Shown one piece after another: positions 32,591 to 39,633 of a DNA stretch of 39,633 nt. The notes under the pieces were generated by a model. The model searched no databases. It had not been told where the DNA came from and was given only the letters and a program-made list of their open reading frames with translations. The stretch is from positions 1 to 39,633 of the forward strand of contig JBBCJT010000240.1 of the NCBI GenBank assembly GCA_037190665.1. Reading direction: 5' to 3'. The DNA is from JBBCJT01 sp037190665. GTDB lineage: Bacteria > Pseudomonadota > Alphaproteobacteria > Acetobacterales > Acetobacteraceae. Position 1 is the stretch's first letter; every line of letters begins with the position of its first letter. Position numbers and translations under genes: made by a program.

Positions 32591-33474
32591 GTCGCGGTCC
32601 CGAACAGCCGGCGCAGGTCGACGAAGCGGCCGAGCAGCCAGAGCAGCGCGAAGACGGTGAGCACGAGCATGGTGGCGATCATCGTGCCGGGGCCCCAGTA
32701 CAGCCGGTCGAGGATCAGCCAGCTCATGTACTCGGCGATCATCCGCGTCCGCCCGCCGCCGAGGATCGCGGGGGTGACGAAGAAACCGAGCGAGAAGATG
32801 AAGACGAGCATGCCGGCACTGATCACGCCGGGCAGGCTCAGCGGCAGGAACACCCGGCGGAATGCGGTGGGGCGGCTCGCGCCCAGCCCGCGCGCGGCCG
32901 AGATCAGCCGGCGGTCGATGCCGCGCATGTTGGCGTACAGCGGCAGGATCGCATACGGCAGCATGTAGTGGATCATGCCGATGCAGATGGCGAACTCGTT
33001 GAACAGCAGGCGCAGCGGCTCCTCGATGATCCCGACTTCGAGCAGCGCGTTGTTGAGCAGTCCTTCCCGCCGCAGGATCGTCACCCAGGAGAAGGCGCGC
33101 ACCAGCACCGAGACCCACAGGGGAAGCACGACGCCGAAGAAGATCAGCCCCCGCATCGTCGGGCGCGCATGCGCCAGCCCGTAAGCGACGACATAGCCGA
33201 GCAGCAGCGTGACGATCGTGGTGATCACGCAGATCCGCGCCGTGGTGGCGAGCACCCGGTGCAGCGGCCCGCTGGTCGCGAGCAGCGCGTAGTTGCCGAA
33301 GCCCGGTTCCGGCTCCGTCACGCTGATCACGAGCACGCTGAGCACGGGCAGGATGTAGAAGGCGACCATCAGCACGAGCGCCGGCAGGATCAGCAGCCAG
33401 TACGTGCCTCCGAACGATCTCCTCATGCCTGCGCGATGAAGGGGGCGGGCCAGTACGCCCGAAGCTGATGTCAT
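32587..33474 (-). CDS. ABC transporter permease, PotB type
   Basis: This is the first inner-membrane permease of the polyamine/opine-type importer (295 residues). The N-terminal helix (about 25-47) is followed by a periplasmic region and the PotB-type core GVVLPLWVSVLVRAFSW and ILRREGLLNNAL. The EAA loop reads RLISAARGLGASRPTAFRRV and ends FLPLSLPG. The start is uncertain. ATG 33474 gives the full frame, and a second ATG at 33426 begins nearer the first helix. Neither has a strong ribosome site. It follows the substrate-binding gene by 18 bases and overlaps the next permease gene. Confidence 0.88.
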   Translation of the reverse strand: MTSASGVLARPLHRAGMRRSFGGTYWLLILPALVLMVAFYILPVLSVLVISVTEPEPGFGNYALLATSGPLHRVLATTARICVITTIVTLLLGYVVAYGLAHARPTMRGLIFFGVVLPLWVSVLVRAFSWVTILRREGLLNNALLEVGIIEEPLRLLFNEFAICIGMIHYMLPYAILPLYANMRGIDRRLISAARGLGASRPTAFRRVFLPLSLPGVISAGMLVFIFSLGFFVTPAILGGGRTRMIAEYMSWLILDRLYWGPGTMIATMLVLTVFALLWLLGRFVDLRRLFGTAT

Positions 33475-33492
33475 CCGGCCCGCCCCGCTGCC

Positions 33493-34596
33493 TTACGTGC
33501 CGATCATGTCGGCGTATTTCTGCTCGGCGATGGTGGTGTTCTCGCCCCACCAGCGGCCGTTGCTCCTCAGCATCCGGTCGGCCGCGAGTCCGGGATCGAC
33601 GGAGCGGAGTTCGGCGGGGACCAGCTCCCGCGCGGCCGGGTTCGCCGGCCCGTTGCCCATCAGCTCCAGCAGCTTCACCTGCGCGGCCGGATCCTGCATC
33701 GCCGCGATCGCTTCCATCGCGGTCTTCGCCCCGGCTGGGTTGCCCTTGGGAACGATCCAGATGCCGGGGAACAGGATGCCCTGGTTGAAGGTCCAGTCGA
33801 TCCGGCCATTGGTCTCGCGCTTCAGCAGGTTGGCGCGCGTGTGCCAGATCAGCCCCATGGAGCACTCGCCGTCCCGCAGGTGCTGCTGGCTTTCGGTCCC
33901 GTTCGCCCAGAACAGCGCATCGCGCGCGAGCGGCCGCAGCTTGCGCAGGGCGCGGTCGATGTCGATGGGGTAGATCTGCTCGAACGGCACGCCATCGGCG
34001 ATCAGCGCCATCTCGAGCATGGCGAGCGCCTGCTTGCGGAGCAGCCGCCGGCCCGGAAACTTCTGGAGGTCCCAGAAATCGGCAAGCCTGGTCGGCGGGT
34101 TGTCGCCGTAGCGGCGCCGGTCGTAGGCCAGCACGACGCCGAACATGTAGTTCGCGCAGCCATGCGGATAGGCGAATTCGGGGAGCATCTTGTTGCGGTC
34201 GACGATGTCGTAGTCGATCGGCTCCAGCATCCCGAGGCGGCCGAGTTCGAGCGAGTCGCCGGCGCCCGAATCGCAGACGTCCCAGACGGTGTTGCGGGCC
34301 TGGACCATGGTCCGGATCCGTCCCATCGAAGGACCGCCGCCATCGACCGTCAGCTTGCGCCCCGTCTTCTGTTCGACGACCTGGCCGAACGCCGTGCCGA
34401 AGTGCCGGACCGCATCACCGCCCCAGTTGGCGATGACCAGTTCCCCTGCCTGCGCGCCCGCTCGTTTCGGCAGGGCGGATACGGCACCCAACGCCGCGAG
34501 TGCCGCGACAAAGTCCCGACGCGAAATGCGGCCGGCGGCGAGATCCTGTTTCAGGATATCGGCGCAGTCTTCCGCATGGCTCTGTGGCTCATTCAT
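33493..34596 (-). CDS. ABC transporter substrate-binding protein, PotD/extracellular family 1 type
   Basis: This is a periplasmic receptor of the spermidine/putrescine/opine-type class (367 residues). A true twin-arginine signal is present late in the N-terminus: SRRDFVAALAALGAV at 25-39, with cleavage after AGA near 48. The mature protein begins LVIANWGGDAVRHFGTAF, the common start of these receptors. VWDVCDSGAGD and NQGILFPGIWIVPKGNPAG also match family patterns. AAGGAGG lies before the ATG at 34596. Tat export suggests folding, perhaps with a cofactor or metal, before secretion. The gene sits between an amidohydrolase gene and two permease genes. Its ligand is probably an amide or amine used by the hydrolases of the cluster. 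Confidence 0.88.
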   Translation of the reverse strand: MNEPQSHAEDCADILKQDLAAGRISRRDFVAALAALGAVSALPKRAGAQAGELVIANWGGDAVRHFGTAFGQVVEQKTGRKLTVDGGGPSMGRIRTMVQARNTVWDVCDSGAGDSLELGRLGMLEPIDYDIVDRNKMLPEFAYPHGCANYMFGVVLAYDRRRYGDNPPTRLADFWDLQKFPGRRLLRKQALAMLEMALIADGVPFEQIYPIDIDRALRKLRPLARDALFWANGTESQQHLRDGECSMGLIWHTRANLLKRETNGRIDWTFNQGILFPGIWIVPKGNPAGAKTAMEAIAAMQDPAAQVKLLELMGNGPANPAARELVPAELRSVDPGLAADRMLRSNGRWWGENTTIAEQKYADMIGT

Positions 34597-34641
34597 GTTG
34601 TTCCGCCTCCTTGTCCAACGGCCGCGGGGCTGACGTGGCCC

Positions 34642-35901
34642 TCAGGCCGCCATCTCATGCGCTTCGCCGGCGGGGCGCTCGCTCCATACGACGCGTCCGC
34701 CCTTGAGTACGACCCGGGCGCGCTGAAGCGTGCGCAGATCCTGGAGCGGGTTGCCGGCCACGGCTACCAGATCCGCATACGCACCCGGCGCCACCACGCC
34801 GGCCCGCCCGCCGAGCCCGCAGAGTTCGGCCGCCGAGACCGTGATCGCGGCGAGGGCCTCCTCATTCGTCAGCCCGGCCGAGGCGGCGAACCGCGCTTCT
34901 TCGATCGCCGCGCCATGGATGGCGTCGGTGCCGAGCGCGAAGCGGGCGCCGGATGCCTTGAGCAGCGCGACGCTGCGCCAGGACGCCTCCCGCCCCTTGA
35001 GCAGCCGCTCGCGGATCGGCGCCGACCAGTGTGGCAGCTCAGGGATACCAGGCTCGGTCGTGAACACGCCGAGCGTCGGGATGATCCACGTTCCGCGTTC
35101 CGCGGCGCGCGCATACTGATCGGCCGTCATCAGCAGGCCATGCTCGATGTGGTCGACGCCGGTCGCGAGGCATTCGTCGACGCTCTGCCCGCCATAGGCA
35201 TGCGCGGTGATGGCGCGGCCGTAGCGGTGCGCTTCATCGACGGCGGCGGCCAGTTCCTCCAGGCTGAACAGCGGCGCGGTCGAATCCTCTCCACCGCCGA
35301 TGTGGCCGCTGTGGAAGATCTTGATGAGATCAGCGCCGCGCCGGATGTTCTCGCGCACCACCCGCCGGATCGCCCACGGGCTGTCCACCGCTTCGTTGTT
35401 CGCGCTGGGGCTGAGGGCGGAGGTGATCCCCCGCGTCGCGGTGACGATCCTCGGGCCCGGCAGATCGCCGCTGTCGAACGCGCGGCGCAGCGCGATATCG
35501 AGGAAGTTGCGGCTGCCCACGAGGCGGACGGCGGTGACGCCCCGCCGCAGGTTCACCGCGCCGCGGTCGATCATCCGCAGCAGCAGCGTCGCGTCGTCCA
35601 CGGCGGCCTGCGCTGCCTCGTTGCTCGCGAGCACGTCGAAATCGAGATGCGTGTGGGCGTCGATGAGGCCGGGCACGACCGTGAGCGAGGACAGGTCGAG
35701 GAGGTGAGGCTGGTGGCGGTCCTCGGGCCTCGCTGGCCTGACGGCGACAACGGAGCCGCCGGCCAGTTCCAGAAGCTGGGGGCCTTCGGGTCTGCTGCCG
35801 TTCATCGGCAACAGGCTGCCGCACAGCACGTATCGGATGGCATCCCCGGATGCGGATGTCTCGACCAAGCCTGGCGCCCCCCTTGCCGATCGAGCCGCCA
35901 T
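34642..35901 (-). CDS. Amidohydrolase, imidazolonepropionase/prolidase-like
   Basis: This is a binuclear metal hydrolase of the amidohydrolase superfamily (419 residues). It has the PGLIDAHTHLD entrance motif with H83 and H85, a lysine bridge candidate K194 in LIKIF, H234 in AHAYGG, H254 in IEHG and D326 in LGTDAI. GVTAVRLVG and SGHIGGGEDS are typical of the Xaa-Pro dipeptidase/imidazolonepropionase-like subgroup, which hydrolyses dipeptides, N-acyl amino acids or cyclic amides. No signal peptide is seen. ATG 35901 is chosen. The longer frame needs a TTG at 35928 inside a repeat, and an ATG at 35805 would cut the conserved N-terminal strand. No start has a good ribosome site. It is the first gene of the leftward operon reaching to 30180. 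Confidence 0.83.
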   Translation of the reverse strand: MAARSARGAPGLVETSASGDAIRYVLCGSLLPMNGSRPEGPQLLELAGGSVVAVRPARPEDRHQPHLLDLSSLTVVPGLIDAHTHLDFDVLASNEAAQAAVDDATLLLRMIDRGAVNLRRGVTAVRLVGSRNFLDIALRRAFDSGDLPGPRIVTATRGITSALSPSANNEAVDSPWAIRRVVRENIRRGADLIKIFHSGHIGGGEDSTAPLFSLEELAAAVDEAHRYGRAITAHAYGGQSVDECLATGVDHIEHGLLMTADQYARAAERGTWIIPTLGVFTTEPGIPELPHWSAPIRERLLKGREASWRSVALLKASGARFALGTDAIHGAAIEEARFAASAGLTNEEALAAITVSAAELCGLGGRAGVVAPGAYADLVAVAGNPLQDLRTLQRARVVLKGGRVVWSERPAGEAHEMAA

Positions 35902-35920
35902 GCGAAGCACGGCGGCGTTA

Positions 35921-35935
35921 ATCACCAATGATGAT
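35921..35935. promoter_or_regulatory. ATCA-N4-TGAT site before the amidohydrolase/importer operon
   Basis: ATCACCAATGATGAT matches the palindrome at 27427-27441 at 13 of 15 positions and contains the dyad ATCA-N4-TGAT. It lies 20 bases upstream of the ATG at 35901. Both sites may bind the FCD regulator encoded at 25144. Part of the match overlaps an (ATG)5 tract, which lowers its weight. Confidence 0.4.
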
Positions 35936-35942
35936 GATGATG
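35928..35942. repeat. (ATG)5 trinucleotide repeat
   Basis: Five tandem ATG triplets lie in the leader of the leftward operon. Slippage here would change spacing between the putative site at 35921-35935 and upstream promoter elements. No coding role is seen. Confidence 0.7.
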
Positions 35943-35966
35943 TTGAGCGCCGGGCAAAGGGGCTGT

Positions 35967-35984
35967 CAACCGGCGATCCGGTTG
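35967..35984. promoter_or_regulatory. Perfect palindrome CAACCGG-CGAT-CCGGTTG
   Basis: Seven-base perfect arms surround a four-base centre, 66 bases upstream of the amidohydrolase ATG. There is no T-tract, so it looks more like an operator than a terminator. The binding protein is unknown. Confidence 0.45.
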
Positions 35985-36339
35985 TTGGGGAGGGGTGACG
36001 GGGGTAGCGGGGCGTACCCTTGCTGGTTCAGGCCGCTATCCAGTCGTTGCGCTGTCGTCTGGAAAGACGCCGCGCCCAGATAGGCGCCAGCGGGTCCGGC
36101 CATGGGGCGTCCATGAAGCGGTGAGCGCTCTCACTAACGCTCGGAGGGCGACGCTCTTCTGTCGCCGCTCTTCGTGCCACGTCGCGACGGTAGACGAGTT
36201 CAAGGTGCTGCGCTCGTAGACATCTTTGCTTCCCTCAGGACATGTGATCTGGCGTCGCAAGTGTGATGCGATAAGGTAACGGTGCTTCGATCCGTGCGCG
36301 CAGACACAGTGCTGCAGAAGCAGAACAGCGGAGACGGCG

Positions 36340-37884
36340 GTGCCCAGGGAGGCGGGGGACAGGCTGACAGGTCGACGCTTCGACGTTGCGGTGATCGGTG
36401 CCGGCGTCAACGGATCCGGCGCCGCCCAGCAACTTGCCGCGGCGGGTTATTCAGTACTGCTCGTCGAGAAGGAGGACTTCTGTGCGGGCGCATCCGGACG
36501 GTCGAGCCGGATGCTGTCCTGCGGCATCCGCTACCTCGCGCCGAACAAGTCTCCCTGGGATTTCGTGCGGCACCCCGCAAGCGCCGTCGCTGCCGTGCGC
36601 AAGGCACGCGAGGCGATGCAGACACGCAGCGACTTTCTGAGCACGACGCCGGAGCGCGTCCGTCGTGTCCCCTTTTCCCTGCCCATCTACAGAACGGATC
36701 GCTTCCGACCCTGGCAGGTGAGCAGTGGTTTCCAGCTCCTGCGGATGCTGGGGCCGGGCGACGTGCCGCTTGATGCGCGACTCATCACGGCACGGGAGGC
36801 GCGCACCATGCCGCTGCTTTCTTCGATGCGTGACCTCGATCAACTCGAAGGCTTCTGCCAGTTCCGTGAACATCACTTCGACTGGCCCGAGCGCATCGTG
36901 ACCGACACCGTCCTGGACGCCGAACGGATGGGCGCGGTCGTGCTGAACCACACGGCGGTGACCAGACTCGAACGCACGGACGGCGATCACTGGAAACTCA
37001 CCCTTGCAGATCGAACCGGCGCCGATATCGAGGTTTCGGCAAAGATCGTCCTTAACCTTTCCGGCGCCTGGATCGACCGTGTGAACGGACTCGCCGGCAG
37101 TGGCGCGCGACGGAGGGTGCGCGGCACCAAAGGTATCCATATCGCAGTCCGATTGCCGCCCGAATGCCTCGGGCAAGGTGTGATGGGCTACAATCGGAGG
37201 GGCGAGCATCTCTACTGCTTCCCCTGGCGGGACTATCACTACTTCGGGCCGACCGAGACACCCTTCGACGGTGACGTGGATACGGTTGCCCCCACGGAGG
37301 ACGAGATCCGGGACCTGCTGGACGAGGTGAACCATCTCTGGCCCGGCCTCGGAGGCCTCGATCGACGTCGCGTCCTCTATAGCTGGGCCGGCGTCCGGCC
37401 GCTGACCTACGATCCGCATCTCGCAGGCCCGGCGCGCGAGCGGGTGATACACGACCTTGCCGCGGACGGCATGCCCAATGTCCTGGCCATGACGTTCGGC
37501 CTGCTGAAAGGCTTCCGCGTTGCCGGTCGCGAGCTGACTGGCGTGGTCCGCAGCCGCCTCACGCCATCCGGAACACCGGACACGCCATCGTATGGGACGA
37601 GGCCAGTCGCATTGAAGCCGGCCGCCGACCCGCTGGTGAGTCACTGGCCAGATGCGCAGGCGGCTGATCTGCTGGAGGCCGCGGCTCACGAATATCCCGC
37701 GAGCATCGCCGATCTGTTCCGCCGCACCGGCCTGCTGTGGACCGAGACCATGGGACGAGAGGCCGCAGTCGAGGCCGCCCGTATCGCCGGACCGACGCTC
37801 GGATGGAGCGTCGCGCAGCAGAGTGAGGAAGCAGCCCGCTATCAGCGCTATCTTGAGCAGGCGCACTGCATGACGATGTCGTAG
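36340..37884 (+). CDS. GlpD-like FAD-dependent oxidoreductase
   Basis: This is a flavoprotein of the aerobic glycerol-3-phosphate dehydrogenase family (514 residues, usual 500-560). The N-terminal dinucleotide fold has VAVIGAGVNGSGAAQQLA (about 16-33) with EKEDF closing the FAD ribose site. Other GlpD marks are SGAWIDRV, RGTKGIHI, the FPWRDYHYFGPTETP stretch, EDEIRDLLDEVNHLWPG, and YSWAGVRPL. The C-terminal helical domain (FRRTGLLWTETMGREAA) is also present. One conserved spot differs. Canonical GlpD has HGGLRYLE where this protein has SCGIRYLAP, so the substrate may not be glycerol 3-phosphate. The start is GTG at 36340 with GGAG six bases upstream. No glycerol uptake or kinase genes are nearby, so the function is left open. 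Confidence 0.83.
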   Translation: MPREAGDRLTGRRFDVAVIGAGVNGSGAAQQLAAAGYSVLLVEKEDFCAGASGRSSRMLSCGIRYLAPNKSPWDFVRHPASAVAAVRKAREAMQTRSDFLSTTPERVRRVPFSLPIYRTDRFRPWQVSSGFQLLRMLGPGDVPLDARLITAREARTMPLLSSMRDLDQLEGFCQFREHHFDWPERIVTDTVLDAERMGAVVLNHTAVTRLERTDGDHWKLTLADRTGADIEVSAKIVLNLSGAWIDRVNGLAGSGARRRVRGTKGIHIAVRLPPECLGQGVMGYNRRGEHLYCFPWRDYHYFGPTETPFDGDVDTVAPTEDEIRDLLDEVNHLWPGLGGLDRRRVLYSWAGVRPLTYDPHLAGPARERVIHDLAADGMPNVLAMTFGLLKGFRVAGRELTGVVRSRLTPSGTPDTPSYGTRPVALKPAADPLVSHWPDAQAADLLEAAAHEYPASIADLFRRTGLLWTETMGREAAVEAARIAGPTLGWSVAQQSEEAARYQRYLEQAHCMTMS

Positions 37885-37935
37885 CTCCGCGAACAGTGAG
37901 CCCGACCGCCAGCCGAGAGGCCCTGCGCGCGGCAA

Positions 37936-37967
37936 TTGACACCCATTTGAATATTGGTCTTACCTAT
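37936..37967 (+). promoter_or_regulatory. Promoter with PdhR/FadR-style operator ATTGGT-CTT-ACCTAT
   Basis: TTGACA (37936-37941) is a consensus -35. The region where -10 should lie (CTTACC/TTACCT at 17-18 bases) is covered by ATTGGT-N3-ACCTAT (37953-37967). One arm base departs from the ATTGGT-N3-ACCAAT pattern of FCD-type GntR regulators such as PdhR and LldR. The site ends 24 bases before the acyl-CoA synthetase ATG. Confidence 0.5.
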
Positions 37968-37991
37968 TCACAACGAGGGGGTCGGGGGGCG

Positions 37992-39633
37992 ATGAACCGC
38001 GCGCTGCTCTTGGAGAAAGAACTTTCGATATCGAAACTGACGCGGCTCCTGCGGCCGCGCTCGATCGCGGTCGTCGGTGCTTCCGAGAGAGACGGGTCGT
38101 TCGGGCGGCGCCTGTGGACCGCGGTGACCGGCGGACGGTTTCCCGGCAATGTCTATCCGATCAACCCGCGTTACGAGACCTTTGCCGGCCGACAGTGCTA
38201 CCCGTCTGTCGCTGCACTGCCTGCTCCGGCCGATCTCGTTGCCTTCGCAGTGTCGGACGATCTGATCGAGAGCGCGCTGGAAGAAGCCGTCGCGGCAGGG
38301 TGCGGCGCTGCCGCCATCTTCGGCCGCGCGTATGAGCACAGCGGGGATCTTCCATCCAAATCCGAACGTCTCGGTGCGATCGCACGGGCGGCGCGGATTC
38401 CGGTGTGCGGCAACAACTGCATGGGCTTCGTCAACTTCGTCGACGGGCTGAAAGTATCGGGCAACCCTCCGCCGGTCCCGGACCAGGCGGGAACGGTGGG
38501 CCTCGTATCGCACAGCGGCTCGACGTGGTCCGGTCTGGTCGGGAACCAGCGCCAGCTTCTCTACAACTACGCGGTCTCCGCCGGGCAGGAGATTGCCACG
38601 ACGATGGCCGATTATATCGACTATCTCCTCGACCAGCCGGAAACCCGCGTGATCGGCTGCGTGATGGAGACGGTCCGCGATCCCGAGGGGTTCCTCGCGG
38701 CAGCCGAGCGCGCCGATGCGCGCGGTATCCCCCTGGTTGTGCTCAAGCTCGGTCGCTCGGAGCGTGGCCGTGCGATGGCACTCGCGCACAGCGGTGCACT
38801 TGCGGGCTCGGAGAGCGCCTACGCGGCCGTGTTCGAGCGCCGCAATGTGGTGCGCGTGACCACACCCGACGAACTGACAGACACGCTCGAGCTGTTCGCC
38901 TGCCCGCGCCGCCCCCATGCGCCCGGGGTCGGGATCGTGACGGATTCCGGCGGGGAGCGCGAGTTGATCGTCGATATCGCAAGCGACATCGAACTGCCGC
39001 TGGCGGAACTTGCGGACGAAACGATCGCCACGCTGAATGCTGCGCTGGACCCCGGCATGTCCCCGGTCAATCCGGTCGATTCATATGGGGACGGCCGCAC
39101 CCTGCTTCGGGAGTCGCTGACCGCCCTGTCGCAGGATCCCAATGTCGGGATCGTCGCATTGGCAACGAACCTCGTCCACGGCCGGCCGTATCTTCACGCG
39201 GCGACAGCGGCGATAGAGAGCGTCTTTCAGGCCACGTCGAAGCCCACGCTGGTGTTCGGCAACCTGCACGCAACGATCAGCCGTGATGCGGCCACTCACC
39301 TGCGGTCGCAAGGCATCCCGGTGCTGATGGGCATGACAGCGTTGCTGGCGATGAAGCATCTTGGTGCCTGGCAGCGGCACCGGGACATGCGGATCGAGAC
39401 TGGACCGCCAGCGAAGCCGACCGTACCCGTGATCGACATCGCCACCCTGCGGGCAAGGTCCGATGTGGCTCTGGCGCCGAAGGACGCCTTCTCGCTGCTT
39501 GAGGCATACGGTATCCCGACAGCACGCAGTGCGTATGTCGCCAACCGGCAGGATTGTATCAGGGCGGCCGGCGAGCTGGGCTATCCGGTTGTTCTGAAGA
39601 CCGCCTCCGCCGCGGTGCTCCACAAGAGCGAGG
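37992..39633 (+). CDS. NDP-forming acyl-CoA synthetase (alpha-beta fusion), 3' end cut
   Basis: This is a cytoplasmic acyl-CoA ligase of the NDP-forming class (acetyl-CoA synthetase/ADP-forming, pimeloyl- or feruloyl-CoA synthetase-like). The visible 547 residues contain the CoA-binding Rossmann domain (RPRSIAVVGASERDGSFGR, about 21-39, and NVYPINPRY). The succinyl-CoA-ligase-like domains follow with LVSHSGS (171-177) and AHSGALAGSES (265-275). H266 in the latter is the probable phosphohistidine. Near the right edge the ATP-grasp domain begins with EAYGIPTARS and ends with ELGYPVVLKTASA. The full protein should be about 690-720 residues, so roughly 150 are missing. A GGGGGTCGGGGGG stretch precedes the ATG. 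It likely activates an acid produced by a pathway encoded to the right. The acid is unknown. Confidence 0.9.
   Translation, partial: MNRALLLEKELSISKLTRLLRPRSIAVVGASERDGSFGRRLWTAVTGGRFPGNVYPINPRYETFAGRQCYPSVAALPAPADLVAFAVSDDLIESALEEAVAAGCGAAAIFGRAYEHSGDLPSKSERLGAIARAARIPVCGNNCMGFVNFVDGLKVSGNPPPVPDQAGTVGLVSHSGSTWSGLVGNQRQLLYNYAVSAGQEIATTMADYIDYLLDQPETRVIGCVMETVRDPEGFLAAAERADARGIPLVVLKLGRSERGRAMALAHSGALAGSESAYAAVFERRNVVRVTTPDELTDTLELFACPRRPHAPGVGIVTDSGGERELIVDIASDIELPLAELADETIATLNAALDPGMSPVNPVDSYGDGRTLLRESLTALSQDPNVGIVALATNLVHGRPYLHAATAAIESVFQATSKPTLVFGNLHATISRDAATHLRSQGIPVLMGMTALLAMKHLGAWQRHRDMRIETGPPAKPTVPVIDIATLRARSDVALAPKDAFSLLEAYGIPTARSAYVANRQDCIRAAGELGYPVVLKTASAAVLHKSE

Larger units (their letters stand above)
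35902..36339. other. 438-base gap between divergent genes
   Basis: No supported gene is found here. Short frames on both strands show no recognisable protein. The gap contains the ATCA-N4-TGAT site and (ATG)5 repeat next to the left gene, an 18-base palindrome at 35967-35984, a GTGAG-CGCT-CTCAC repeat at 36121-36134, and the ribosome site of the right gene. It is the longest non-coding stretch in the window and presumably carries both promoters. I could not assign -35/-10 pairs with confidence. Confidence 0.5.

Noticed and set aside
35967..35984. Palindrome CAACCGG-CGAT-CCGGTTG as an intrinsic terminator
   Set aside because: It lies between divergent genes, where no transcript should end, and has no T-tract on either side.
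1..39633. Insertion sequences, prophage parts, CRISPR arrays, tRNA or rRNA genes
   Set aside because: No transposase or integrase motifs, no regularly spaced repeats, and no cloverleaf with conserved TTCRANY or rRNA-like segment were found on reading both strands.

Overview
The window is very GC-rich, bacterial, and densely packed with ABC importers, Bug-type tricarboxylate receptors and HyuA/HyuB hydantoinases. Many genes overlap by 4 bases (ATGA or GTGA). This style fits a soil- or plant-associated proteobacterium, most likely an alphaproteobacterium near Roseomonas/Acetobacteraceae, though a betaproteobacterium cannot be excluded without a search. I see no rRNA, tRNA, CRISPR array or insertion sequence. 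The whole window reads as accessory catabolic functions.

Region 1 (1-15770) looks like a fructosamine (Amadori product) utilisation locus. A leftward operon starts with an FrlB-type SIS deglycase (9096-10073). It continues through HyuA, HyuB, a dipeptide-type permease pair and two family-5 substrate-binding proteins, the second cut by the window edge. A GntR/UTRA regulator (10254-11027) is divergent from the deglycase, and TGGA-N4-TCCA palindromes lie between them. A second leftward operon (15770 to 11024) encodes an FrlD-type PfkB kinase, a sugar-binding protein, two sugar permeases and a second GntR/UTRA regulator. Its promoter carries a different palindrome, ATTGGTA-CA-TACCAAT. Expected chemistry, by analogy with frl/fra systems: uptake, 6-phosphorylation by the kinase, then deglycation to glucose 6-phosphate and a free amine or amino acid. 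HyuA/HyuB suggest that a cyclic lactam or hydantoin form is also opened.

Region 2 (15963-24978) holds a beta-carbonic anhydrase, a LysR regulator and, divergent from it, an eight-gene rightward operon. That operon has three Bug receptors, an RraA-like and an HpcH/HpaI-like aldolase, and a complete taurine/nitrate-type ABC importer (binding protein, ATPase, permease). No TctA/TctB membrane partner for the Bug receptors is present.

Region 3 (25144-35901) is a second hydantoin/cyclic-amide cluster. It has an FCD regulator with an unusual N-terminal winged helix, a cytosine-deaminase-like amidohydrolase, an N-carbamoyl amino acid hydrolase followed by a dihydropyrimidinase/hydantoinase, and a five-gene leftward operon. 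The leftward operon encodes an imidazolonepropionase-like amidohydrolase, a polyamine-type binding protein, two permeases and an AbgB-like M20 hydrolase. Similar ATCA-N4-TGAT sites lie at both main promoter regions.

Region 4 (35902-39633) has a long non-coding gap, a GlpD-like FAD oxidoreductase, and an NDP-forming acyl-CoA synthetase running off the right edge. A PdhR/FadR-style palindrome sits in the synthetase promoter. Three of the four ABC systems have no ATPase gene in the window.
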